64,000 nt of DNA, from NCBI RefSeq assembly GCF_025685415.1, contig NZ_JAGSYB010000001.1:2294001-2358000 (forward strand), given 5' to 3'. The position numbers and the translations under genes were made by a program. Source of the stretch: Terriglobus aquaticus (lineage in GTDB: Bacteria > Acidobacteriota > Terriglobia > Terriglobales > Acidobacteriaceae). Shown here in pieces: positions 36,779-44,793 of the stretch. The first letter of the stretch is position 1; every line of letters starts with the position of its first letter. A model generated the notes under the pieces. It had not been told where the DNA came from, made no database searches, and saw nothing but the letters and a program-made list of their open reading frames with translations.

Positions 36779-38281
36779 AACAGGAACCCGGACCACCACG
36801 GTGGTCCCCTGGCCCGCTCGCGACACCAGTTCCAACGATCCGCCGACCAGGCGTGCCCGTTCCTGCATGCTGATCAAGCCCAGCCCACCCCGGCCACGAA
36901 CGTCCTGCACAGAGAAGCCCGGTCCATCATCCCGCAGATGCATCAGCAAGCGGTCAGTCCCCTGCAGCAGTTTCAAGCACACCGAAGCCTCCGGCGCGTG
37001 CTTCAGGACGTTTTGCAGTGCCTCCTGCGCAATGCGGTACAACGACGTTGCCACATCCTGCGAAAGCCCCGTCGCCGGAGCCACGTGAGCTCGGATGGTC
37101 AGACCCAGTTCTCTGTATTCACTGATCAAGGATTGCAGTGCCTCCGCCAGACCCAGGTCCGACAGGATCGACGGATGGAGCCGATGAGAAATGCCGCGCA
37201 TCTCGCTCGCCAGATCCTGCAGGGCATCCCGCATGGCCTGAACTTTCGCCTGCGCTTCCGGCGGTACCATGTCCGGCAGCTCCGACATCTTCCAGCTCAG
37301 CAGCGCCACGCGCTGCCCGAAGTCGTCGTGCAGTTCTCGGGCGATCCGTCCGCGCTCTTCTTCCTGGGCCACCAGCAGGTGACGCGAGAGCGCCTGCAAC
37401 TCCTCCCGCGTCTGTCCCAGGGCTTGGCTGGTCATCTCAACCTTGGCCTGCAGAGCTTCCTGCTGCTCCTGGACCATCTGTTCGGTCTGCAGCAGCGCGC
37501 TGATCTCCACAAATGTCGTGACTGCCCCCAGAATCTGCCCTCGCTCCATGATGGGTGAGGCTGCGTCCTCCACCGGCAGCATCCGTCCATCTTGCGTCGC
37601 CAGCAGAAAACGCCGTTTCGGAATGGACGAACGCTCGTGAATCGCCTTCCGAAGCTGGCATTCTTCCAGCGCCTTGCCGTCCATGCTCGATAACGGATAG
37701 ATCTCCTCGATGTCGCGCCCCAGAGCCTCAGCTTTCGTCCATCCTGTCATCCGCTCCGCCGCTGGGTTCAGGAACCGGACCCGACCTTCCGGATCCGTCG
37801 CGATGACACCATCGCTCAAGCTGCACATCGTCGTGGAGAACCAACTGCGTTCCGCAAACAGAGCCCTCGTCAGGTTGTGCTGATTCAGGGCGATGCTTAC
37901 GGCGGCATCCAGCTCTTTCGGACGGAACGGCTTATTCAGAAACCCATACGCACCCGACGCTTTCGCCCGGATCAACGTCTCGGTATTGGTATTGGCCGTG
38001 ATGAAGATGACCGGAGTCCCCCACCGTTGCCGGACTTGATCCGCCGCCCACAAACCGTCTCGGTCGCCGCGCAATTGAATGTCCATGAGCACCAGGTCAG
38101 GCTGGTGACGCTCTGCCTCCCGCAACGCTACATCTGCGGAATCCGCAACGGAGGTCACGATGTAGCCCAGTTCCTGCAAGCTGCTCTCGATATCCATGGC
38201 GATCACACCCTCATCCTCCACGATCAGGATTCGCGCGCCGGCGTCGTCGTCCGTGTGTCGGGTGATGTGTGTTCGTACCAT
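36761..38281 (-). CDS. REC-PAS-histidine kinase (HisKA_3/NarX type)
   Basis: 506 residues, no membrane segment. An N-terminal receiver domain (about 17-135) has Asp67 in LVLMDIQL and Lys117 in FLNKPF. A PAS domain follows (about 145-265; GVIATDPEGRVRFLNPAAER). After a coiled coil, the HisKA_3 dimerisation domain has His318 in ARELHDDFGQRVALLS, and the HATPase_c domain carries HLRDDGPGFS and GGLGLISMQERARLVGG. Receiver first then kinase means it can be fed by another kinase and pass phosphate to a NarL-type regulator. The gene just upstream on the same strand (38377-39015) encodes such a regulator. No PAS cofactor ligand is evident. Confidence 0.93.
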   Translation of the reverse strand: MVRTHITRHTDDDAGARILIVEDEGVIAMDIESSLQELGYIVTSVADSADVALREAERHQPDLVLMDIQLRGDRDGLWAADQVRQRWGTPVIFITANTNTETLIRAKASGAYGFLNKPFRPKELDAAVSIALNQHNLTRALFAERSWFSTTMCSLSDGVIATDPEGRVRFLNPAAERMTGWTKAEALGRDIEEIYPLSSMDGKALEECQLRKAIHERSSIPKRRFLLATQDGRMLPVEDAASPIMERGQILGAVTTFVEISALLQTEQMVQEQQEALQAKVEMTSQALGQTREELQALSRHLLVAQEEERGRIARELHDDFGQRVALLSWKMSELPDMVPPEAQAKVQAMRDALQDLASEMRGISHRLHPSILSDLGLAEALQSLISEYRELGLTIRAHVAPATGLSQDVATSLYRIAQEALQNVLKHAPEASVCLKLLQGTDRLLMHLRDDGPGFSVQDVRGRGGLGLISMQERARLVGGSLELVSRAGQGTTVVVRVPVSTQPR

Positions 38282-38376
38282 GTCTCTTGCTTACTCCTGG
38301 CGCTCGGCTGCCGACGTGGGTGCATTCACCGAAGGGTCAATGCCCGCACCTTTTCATATGCCCATCTAGGCACCCG

Positions 38377-39015
38377 CTACAGTGAGACGATTCCGTGCGC
38401 GATCGCATACCGAGTCAGCTCCGCCGTCGTGCGAAGGCCGATTTCATTCATCAACGCCGTCTTGTGGAACTCCACGGTCTTGGGCGAAATGTTCAGCGCC
38501 ATTGAGATTTGCCGCGTCGTTTTCCCTTCTGCGACCAGTTGCAGCACCTCGCGCTGCCGCGCCGTCAGACCGTCAGTCCTCTGGCGCTTCTCCTCGCGCA
38601 ATTCGGAAACGGGTGCAAAGCCCACCAGCGCCTCCAACGCCGGAGTCACATAGGTCAGCCCTACGGCAGCACGGCGGATCGCAATCAGCAGTTCATCACT
38701 GGCCGACTGCTTTGATACGTACGCCGAAGCACCGGCCCGAAAAGCCGCTCGCAGGTACTGCGGATCGACCTGTTGCGTCACAAACACAAGCTTTGTTTGC
38801 GGCAGCGCCCGGTGAATTTGTGTAGCCGCCTCGATTCCGTTGAGTTCGGGCATGCTGATGTCCAACACGACCAGCTCCGGGCGCTGCCTCATGGCCTCTT
38901 CCACCAGTTGCCTGCCGTTCGACACCAGGCCGATCACGTCATACTCGGCACGCAACAGGCCCGCTATCCCCTTGGCCAGCAGAGCATGGTCATCCGCAAT
39001 CAGAACACGCTTCAT
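38377..39015 (-). CDS. NarL/FixJ-family response regulator
   Basis: 212 residues. Receiver domain: IADDHALLAKGI at the start with the acidic pair, Asp52 in LVVLDISMPE, and Thr/Lys segments FVTQQ and AYVSKQSA. A LuxR-type HTH (about 148-208) has LTARQREVLQLVAEGKTTRQ and SPKTVEFHKTALMNEIG. It should be phosphorylated by the downstream histidine kinase and activate or repress promoters. The kinase gene starts about 95 bases after its stop on the same strand, so the pair may form an operon. A palindrome 94 bases upstream of the start may be its own binding site. Confidence 0.94.
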   Translation of the reverse strand: MKRVLIADDHALLAKGIAGLLRAEYDVIGLVSNGRQLVEEAMRQRPELVVLDISMPELNGIEAATQIHRALPQTKLVFVTQQVDPQYLRAAFRAGASAYVSKQSASDELLIAIRRAAVGLTYVTPALEALVGFAPVSELREEKRQRTDGLTARQREVLQLVAEGKTTRQISMALNISPKTVEFHKTALMNEIGLRTTAELTRYAIAHGIVSL

Positions 39016-39108
39016 CGCCGGATCCCCCGCGCAGCGCTTCAGTGTCTGTCAGCAGTCGTACATAGCTGTGCGCGCGTACCCTTATGTATCAGCAATCCAG
39101 CAAAGAAG

Positions 39109-39130
39109 AACCTGGGAAATTCCCTAGGTT
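39109..39130. promoter_or_regulatory. 22-base imperfect palindrome upstream of the response regulator
   Basis: AACCTGGG at the left and CCCTAGGTT at the right surround AAATT; 18 of 22 positions match the reverse complement. It lies 94 bases upstream of the NarL-type regulator start and shares an ATTxCCTAG core with the palindrome at 35382-35399. Autoregulation is an inference. Confidence 0.45.
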
Positions 39131-39149
39131 ACCCCGGCCGCCATGACCG

Positions 39150-39190
39150 GAGCTCTGATCCTTGATTGAGGACAGCTCTACCACTGCGCC
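39150..39190 (-). other. tRNA-like relic (D-arm and anticodon-arm-like hairpin)
   Basis: On the minus strand GCGCAGTGGTAGAGC (39189-39175) is a perfect tRNA D-arm, and the next 30 bases form a hairpin (stem including TCCT/AGGA and CTG/CAG) where an anticodon arm would be. The loop has six rather than seven bases and no T-arm or matching acceptor follows, so it is not a working tRNA. It may be a fragment left by recombination or integration, or chance similarity. Confidence 0.35.
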
Positions 39191-39239
39191 ACGCTGGGCA
39201 CGGCGTCCGGGCAGACCCTGCCCGCGGAGGTTCCGCCTC

Positions 39240-39276
39240 AAAAAAGGCCGCCGCCCCGTACGCACTGGGCAGCGGC
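39240..39276 (-). terminator. Rho-independent terminator of the aldehyde oxidoreductase operon
   Basis: Read on the minus strand, GCCGCTGCCC (39276-39267) pairs with GGGCGGCGGC (39256-39247) with one G-U, followed by C and six Ts (39245-39240). It lies about 55 bases after the stop codon of the large molybdenum subunit gene. Confidence 0.85.
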
Positions 39277-39330
39277 TTTCACACCGGACCGCGTCAGAGA
39301 GACGCGGTCCAGCATCGACTTGAATCTTGC

Positions 39331-41583
39331 TCAGGCTAGCAGCAGCTTGTCCGGCGTAATCGGATATTCCCGTACACGCTTTCCTGTGGCGTTATAGATA
39401 GCGTTTGCCACGGCCGCGGCCGCACCGGTGATGCCAATCTCGCCCACCCCGCGCGCCCCCGTCGGCGCAAACTTCGTATCCGGAATACCCACAACACTAA
39501 CGTCCATCGCAGGTACATCCAGATTCACTGGCACGTGGTACTCCGCCAGGTTCGAGTTCACGATACGACCGTTCCTGCCGTCCGGGATCCCGTGCTCGTG
39601 CGTCGCAAATCCGATGCCCCAGGTAAGACCACCCATCAACTGGTTCATGCCCGTCTTCTGGTTCAGCAGAACGCCCACGTCGTACACCGCAACCATCCGG
39701 CGCACCTTGACCATGCCGGTGTAGCGATTCACCGCCGCCTCTACAAAGACGGCGCCCCAGGACTGAGTCGTCATAGCATCGTGGCTTTCGCCCGGCTCTG
39801 CGGAGCCCTGCGCTTCTACGGGCTTGTTGCCGTTGCGGGCAATCAGAGCCGTAAGGTCGTCGGTCTTGCCCGGCTGGGACTTCGAGACCAGCTTACCGTT
39901 CTTCACGTCGCAATCCGCGGCCTGAAGCCCGTGCATAGGCGATTTCGGATCCTGCAACGCCAGATCAACCAACTTCAGCTTCAACTGCGTCGTAGCGTCC
40001 TGAATCGCCGGCAGCACCGAAGCCGCCGATTGCGATCCACCCGAGACCGGCGCCTTGGGCAGCGTGGAATCGCCCAGCTTCACTTCCACCAGCTTCGGAT
40101 CGATGCCCAGACCTGCCGCCGCCTGCTGCGCCATGATCGTGTAGGTTCCGGTGCCCAGATCCTGTGAGCCAGAGCCGACAAACATCTTACCGCCGGGTAG
40201 CAGCCGCACCACAGCCTGAGCCGCGCTCCGGTTGGCCGGGTAGGTTGCAGTTGCCATGCCTTGGCCGATCAGCCACTCGCCTTCAGCACGGCTTCCGGGC
40301 TTCGTGTTACGGCTCGCCCAGCCGAACTTCTCCGCACCCTGGGCATAGCACTCTTTCAGGTGCTTGCTCGACCACGGACGGTGGCTTTCTGCCGGATCAT
40401 CTTCCGCATAGTTCTTTAAACGGAATTCGATCGGGTCCATCTTCAGCTTTTCCGCCATCTCGTCCATGGCGATCTCGAACACTGCAGTGCCAGACGACTC
40501 ACCCGGAGCGCGCATGAACGTGCTCACACCCAGGTTCGCCTCCACTACCTTGGCCGTTACGGAGTTCGCTCCGCTCTGGTACAGCTTCTTGGCGACGTCT
40601 TCCGTGTGCTCCACGAAGTCTTCCAGCACCGAGGCGTTCATCACGTTGTCGTGCTGAATACCCAGCAGCGTTCCGTCCTTGGCCGCTGCCAACCGGATGT
40701 GGTTGATCGTGGATGGCCGGTTCCCCACCAATCCAAACATCTGCTCGCGCTCCAGCACCAGCTTGACGGGCCGGTTTGTAGCCTTCGCCGCCATAGCGCA
40801 CAGCGGCACATGCGACCACATGGAACCCTTGCTGCCGAAGCCACCACCCACTACCGGGTTGATCACGCGAACGTAGTCCGTAGGAATGTTCAGGGTCTTG
40901 GCCAGCGACATCTTCACGCCGGAGATGTACTGCGTGGCGTCGTACACCGTAACTTTGTCGCCTTCCCACCAGGCGATGGTGGCGTGCGGCTCCATCGGGT
41001 TGTGGAACTGGATAGGCGTCACATAGGTGTTGTCCACGACCACCGAGGCCTTCTTGAAGGCTGCCTGGATATCGCCGCGGTGATTGTCCGCCGGATCTTT
41101 GCCCGGGTTCTTGGGCCAGCGTGCCTCGCCCAGCCGTTTCTCCCATTGCAGCTTCGGCGGCTGCGGAGCGTAGGTGGTCTTCACCAACGACGCCGCCTCC
41201 CTGGCCTGATCCAGCGTCTTCGCAATCACCAGCGCAATCGGCTGCCCGTTGTAGGCCACGTCCTTGTTTTGCAGCAGCGTCAGGCTGCGGCGTGCCGGCG
41301 GTTGCGGCGGTCCCTGGTTCAGCTTCGGCGCGTTGAAAGGCGTCATCACCGCGATTACGCCCGGTGCCTTGCTTGCCGCCGCAATGTCCATGCTCTCGAC
41401 CGTGCCGGCCGGGATCGTCGCCTGCACGATGTACGCATACGCCAGGTCCGCCTTTGGAAACGGTCCGTCGAACTCGGCGGCGTACTTGGCCTTGCCGGTC
41501 ACCTTGGCGATGCCCTCGTAGCGATAGTCAAGCTGCGGGCTCAGCTTTGGAGCCTGGTCCTGTTCCTGCTCAATGCCGATCAT
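39331..41583 (-). CDS. paoC: Aldehyde oxidoreductase, molybdenum-cofactor-binding subunit
   Basis: 750 residues, the length of the PaoC/YagR large subunit. Family segments are visible: LDYRYEGIAKVTGKAKYAAE at the start, GGGFGSKGSMWSHVP (Moco domain), FMRAPGESSGTAVFEIAMDE and GSGSQDLGTGTYTIMAQQ. The catalytic glutamate is in GARGVGEIGITGAA near the C-terminus. In E. coli the PaoABC enzyme oxidises aromatic aldehydes in the periplasm using a cytosine-dinucleotide molybdenum cofactor. Here the chain has no signal peptide, as expected, since it is exported with the Tat-signal-bearing small subunit. Its start overlaps the FAD-subunit stop by four bases. Substrate range is by homology only. Confidence 0.94.
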   Translation of the reverse strand: MIGIEQEQDQAPKLSPQLDYRYEGIAKVTGKAKYAAEFDGPFPKADLAYAYIVQATIPAGTVESMDIAAASKAPGVIAVMTPFNAPKLNQGPPQPPARRSLTLLQNKDVAYNGQPIALVIAKTLDQAREAASLVKTTYAPQPPKLQWEKRLGEARWPKNPGKDPADNHRGDIQAAFKKASVVVDNTYVTPIQFHNPMEPHATIAWWEGDKVTVYDATQYISGVKMSLAKTLNIPTDYVRVINPVVGGGFGSKGSMWSHVPLCAMAAKATNRPVKLVLEREQMFGLVGNRPSTINHIRLAAAKDGTLLGIQHDNVMNASVLEDFVEHTEDVAKKLYQSGANSVTAKVVEANLGVSTFMRAPGESSGTAVFEIAMDEMAEKLKMDPIEFRLKNYAEDDPAESHRPWSSKHLKECYAQGAEKFGWASRNTKPGSRAEGEWLIGQGMATATYPANRSAAQAVVRLLPGGKMFVGSGSQDLGTGTYTIMAQQAAAGLGIDPKLVEVKLGDSTLPKAPVSGGSQSAASVLPAIQDATTQLKLKLVDLALQDPKSPMHGLQAADCDVKNGKLVSKSQPGKTDDLTALIARNGNKPVEAQGSAEPGESHDAMTTQSWGAVFVEAAVNRYTGMVKVRRMVAVYDVGVLLNQKTGMNQLMGGLTWGIGFATHEHGIPDGRNGRIVNSNLAEYHVPVNLDVPAMDVSVVGIPDTKFAPTGARGVGEIGITGAAAAVANAIYNATGKRVREYPITPDKLLLA

Positions 41584-42599
41584 GCGATCTCCGACGTGCC
41601 CTGGCTGGCAAGCGTAAGCGCGCGAACGATCGTCTGCTTCGCAAGCTCTACCTTGAACTGGTTGTATTCATAGCCGTGCGCTCCACGCAGCAGCACCTCC
41701 GCCGCGCGTCCGAACGACGCAGCATCTGCAGGTTTGCCCGCAAGCGCCGCCTCTGCCTCCGGCACGCGCCACGGCTTATGGGCCACGCCACCCATCGCGA
41801 TACCGGCCGAGCGGATCGTGCCACCCTCCATCTCGAGCCCGGCCGCAACAGAAACCAGCGCGAACGCATAGCTGTTGCGATCGCGCGCCTTCAGGTAAAA
41901 GGCATTCTTTGCAAAGCGTGGCTTGGGCAGCGTCACCGCCGTGATTAGTTCGCCCGGGCGCAAGGTCGTGTCCAACTGCGGCTCGCTGCCCGGCAGGCGA
42001 TGGAACTCCGCAAACGGGATCGACCGCTTGCCCTGCGCGCTCTGCACCTCGACCGTCGCCTCCAGCGCGGCCATCGCAACGTTCATGTCCGACGGGTTCG
42101 TCGCGATGCACGTCTCGCCGCTCTCCGGCCCCTTGTCGGTCTGCCCCACGATGGCGTGAATGCGGTTGTACCCCTGCAGAGCGTCGCAACCCGAACCGGG
42201 CTGCCGCTTGTTGCAGTGCGCAAAGCTCACGTCCATAAAGTAGTAGCAACGCGTGCGCTGCAGCAGGTTGCCACCCGTGGTCGCCATGTTCCGCAACTGC
42301 GGCGAAGCTCCGCTCAGCAGCGCCTGCGACAACAGCGGGTAATTCGTCCGGATCAGCTCATGGTTCGCCAGGTCGCTGTTGCGAACCAGCGCGCCGATCG
42401 ACACACCGCCGTCCGGAGTCTGCGTCACCTGCGCCAGCGGCAGGTGGTTGATGTCGACCAGCTCCGTGGGCTGTTCGACACGGTACTTCATCAGGTCGAC
42501 AAGGTTCGTTCCGCCCGCCAAGAAGCTGGCATTGGGCGCTTTCACTTCATCCAGCGCCTGCGCGCTTGACGTGGCGCGGCGATACGCGAAGCTGTTCAT
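41580..42599 (-). CDS. paoB: Aldehyde oxidoreductase, FAD- and 4Fe-4S-binding subunit
   Basis: 339 residues from ATG 42599, which overlaps the preceding stop (ATGA). The FAD-binding N-terminal part has FLAGGTNLVDLMKYRVEQP; SPQLRNMATTGGNLLQRTRC follows. The insertion that binds a 4Fe-4S cluster in PaoB is present with Cys118, Cys129, Cys138 and Cys164, a feature that separates this type from ordinary xanthine dehydrogenase FAD subunits. It passes electrons between the 2Fe-2S subunit and FAD. The second domain (CO_deh_flav_C) begins near residue 235. The longer frame back to 42659 overlaps the upstream gene and lacks support. Confidence 0.93.
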   Translation of the reverse strand: MNSFAYRRATSSAQALDEVKAPNASFLAGGTNLVDLMKYRVEQPTELVDINHLPLAQVTQTPDGGVSIGALVRNSDLANHELIRTNYPLLSQALLSGASPQLRNMATTGGNLLQRTRCYYFMDVSFAHCNKRQPGSGCDALQGYNRIHAIVGQTDKGPESGETCIATNPSDMNVAMAALEATVEVQSAQGKRSIPFAEFHRLPGSEPQLDTTLRPGELITAVTLPKPRFAKNAFYLKARDRNSYAFALVSVAAGLEMEGGTIRSAGIAMGGVAHKPWRVPEAEAALAGKPADAASFGRAAEVLLRGAHGYEYNQFKVELAKQTIVRALTLASQGTSEIA

Positions 42600-43408
42600 G
42601 CGGACGCTCCTCTGGCCGCGGCACGCACGGCTGCAACAATGTTGGGGTAGGCGCCGCAACGACAGATGTTGCCGCTCATGCGTTCGCGAATTTCGTCGTC
42701 GGAAAGCTCCGGACGATCCGAGTGGCCGCTCTGCCAGCTCACCTGCGACAGCTCACCCTTGGCGTGCTCGGTCAGCACCGCGGTTGCAGACATAATCTGA
42801 CCCGGCGTGCAGTAACCGCACTGGTAGCCGTCGTGCAGCAGAAATGCCGCCTGCACTGGGCTCAAATCGTCGACCGTCTTCGGATCGGCATTCTTCGCCA
42901 GTCCCTCGATCGTGGTGATTTCGGAACCTTCCGCCGCCATCGCCAGCGTCAGGCAGCTGTTCACGCGTCGGCCGTCCTGCAGCACCGTGCAGGCGCCGCA
43001 CTGGCCGTGGTCGCAGCCCTTCTTGGTGCCGGTCATGTCCAGCGTTTCGCGCAATGCATCCAGCAACGAGGTCCGCGGATCCAGCGTCAGCGCGTGCGAC
43101 TTGCCATTGATCCGCAACGTAACCGGTCGCGAGTTCGGCGCGACCGTCCCCTGCGCCATCGCCGGTGCATCCAGCGCCGCAGCCGCGGCCAGGGCACTCG
43201 TACCCTGCAGGAAGCGCCGCCGGCTCACCTCGGCTGTCAGGCCAAAGCGCTGCAGCAGACCCGACTCCTCATCGGCATCCTCCCGCAGGTTCGAGCCGCA
43301 TGGTGCGCCACCGCGTCCCAGGTTCACCGGCTCAGAAGCTACGGCAGCCCCGCCGGAGCTTTCCTCGATTTCGCTGTCAAAACAAGCCCTTTTGTGCGTC
43401 GAGCTCAT
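42596..43408 (-). CDS. paoA: Aldehyde oxidoreductase, 2Fe-2S subunit with Tat signal
   Basis: 270 residues from ATG 43408 with GTGAGGGAC just upstream. A twin-arginine signal is seen (SRRRFLQGTSALAAAAALDA, about 62-81), preceded by an unusually long 60-residue N-region, longer than in E. coli PaoA. Two 2Fe-2S centres follow: GCDHGQCGACTVLQ with a further Cys in VNSCLTLA, and GYQCGYCTPGQI with GNICRCGAYPN. It should carry the whole complex through the Tat system and relay electrons. It is the first gene of the operon and is divergent from an XdhC-type gene 127 bases away. Confidence 0.93.
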   Translation of the reverse strand: MSSTHKRACFDSEIEESSGGAAVASEPVNLGRGGAPCGSNLREDADEESGLLQRFGLTAEVSRRRFLQGTSALAAAAALDAPAMAQGTVAPNSRPVTLRINGKSHALTLDPRTSLLDALRETLDMTGTKKGCDHGQCGACTVLQDGRRVNSCLTLAMAAEGSEITTIEGLAKNADPKTVDDLSPVQAAFLLHDGYQCGYCTPGQIMSATAVLTEHAKGELSQVSWQSGHSDRPELSDDEIRERMSGNICRCGAYPNIVAAVRAAARGASA

Positions 43409-43535
43409 GCTGTCCCTCACCCTCACATCGTATGCCCGGCGTACTTGGACAAATCTGTGCAGTTCAAATCGTTACGCCATACCAGGACGGATCGCGTCCA
43501 TAGTAGTAAGTAGCAAACGGTAGGATGCAGCAAAC

Positions 43536-44579
43536 ATGTGGCGTGAGCGACGAGATCTGATCGAGATGTGGCGGGCCGGTCGCGCTGCCGCTTTGGCAAC
43601 ACTTGTCGCCATCGATGGCTCAAGTTATCGCAGGCCCGGAGCCCGGCTCATGATCGCGACCGACGGTGGCTTTGCCGGCTCCATCTCCGGCGGCTGCCTG
43701 GAAACCGAGATCGCCCGCAAGGCCCGGTGGCTGGTGCGTGACGGTGCCACCGTCGAACGCTACTCCACCGCTCTCGACGAGAACGACATCCCATTCGGCC
43801 TGGGCTGCGGCGGCACCGTGCACGTGCTTCTGGAGCCGGCCGGCACACCGGAGTTTGAGTCGCTCATGCTTGCCCTTGAGGGCACGCTCCAAGGGCAGGC
43901 CGCAGATGTGTACACCACGCTGCCGAGCGAGGGCCGCGCCTTTTCCCGCATCGTCCTGCCGCAGACCGGCATGCCGCTGCAACACCCGGCCGATCCGCTG
44001 GCCCATCATGAACATCTCGCTTCGCCGCCGCGCCTGCTGATCTTCGGTGCCGGGAACGACGCGCAGCCGCTGGTAAACATGGCGGCCCTGCTTGGCTGGC
44101 GCGTGGTGGTGATTGATGGCCGTGCGCAGTGGGCCAGGCCCGAGCGGTTTCCCGCGGCCGAGCGCGTCGTGGTCGCCAGCCCGACCTCGCTGTCGTTCGC
44201 GATCGCGCCTGACGACTTCGCCGTCGTGATGACCCACAGCTTTGACCAGGATCGCGACTGGCTTCAGGCGCTGCTGCCGCTGCACCTGCCCTACCTCGGT
44301 CTCCTGGGCGCTCGCCATCGCAGCGCACGCCTTGCCGGCGATCTCGCCACCTTGTTGCAGTGGCCGCTCGATACGGTATGTGCATCGCTTCGCGCGCCAG
44401 TCGGCCTTGATCTCGGGGGCGACGGTGCCGAGGCCATCGCTCTATCCGTAATAGCGGAGATACAGGCCTGCGCCGCCAACAAGTCTTCTCTCTCCCGTCG
44501 CATGAGCGCCGACGCCGCGCTCCAGGAGATCGCCCGTCCCGACCGTGCAGCCTTCATTCCTTCTTCCTGCGCGATCTAA
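43536..44579 (+). CDS. XdhC/CoxI-family molybdenum-cofactor insertion protein (PaoD-like)
   Basis: 347 residues. The N-terminal XdhC_CoxI domain has IDGSSYRRPGARLMIATDGG and GSISGGCLETEIARKARW; the C-terminal Rossmann part has RLLIFGAGNDAQPLVNMAAL and FAVVMTHSFDQDRDWLQALL with YLGLLGARHRSARL and GLDLGGDGAEAIALSVIAEI. Such proteins bind Moco, help sulfurate it and insert it into enzymes of the xanthine oxidase family. Its position back to back with paoABC makes that complex the likely client. PaoD in E. coli lies in the same operon as paoABC, so the divergent layout differs. Confidence 0.92.
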   Translation: MWRERRDLIEMWRAGRAAALATLVAIDGSSYRRPGARLMIATDGGFAGSISGGCLETEIARKARWLVRDGATVERYSTALDENDIPFGLGCGGTVHVLLEPAGTPEFESLMLALEGTLQGQAADVYTTLPSEGRAFSRIVLPQTGMPLQHPADPLAHHEHLASPPRLLIFGAGNDAQPLVNMAALLGWRVVVIDGRAQWARPERFPAAERVVVASPTSLSFAIAPDDFAVVMTHSFDQDRDWLQALLPLHLPYLGLLGARHRSARLAGDLATLLQWPLDTVCASLRAPVGLDLGGDGAEAIALSVIAEIQACAANKSSLSRRMSADAALQEIARPDRAAFIPSSCAI

Positions 44580-44793
44580 GCTGCGCGTCTCGCGTAGATA
44601 TGCCGGGGGGCAGACTACGCTTCAGCGCGTCAACGGTCCGTCGCGGATGCTTAGCCCACCGCGCCTCGGCATTCGCTAAACCCCGACGCCGGCGCAGGGT
44701 TGACGCCAGTTCAAGCAACCCGCCTTATCGCGCATCTCGTCGCAATGGTCTTACCCCGCATCAGAGTTCAGAGTTCGTCAGGATAAAAGGCAT
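44580..44793 (+). other. Leader region of the KimA-like transporter gene
   Basis: 214 bases with no convincing gene. It is G+C-rich with several potential stems, including pieces such as GCTTAGCCC and CGCTAAACCCCGACGCC. Leaders of KimA-type transporters carry cyclic-di-AMP (ydaO) riboswitches in other bacteria, but I cannot align this leader to that motif with confidence. AGGATAAAAGG just before the ATG is the ribosome-binding site. Confidence 0.35.

Noticed and set aside
39150-39190. Functional tRNA gene
   Set aside because: Only the D-arm and an anticodon-like hairpin with a 6-base loop are present; the T-arm and acceptor stem are missing.
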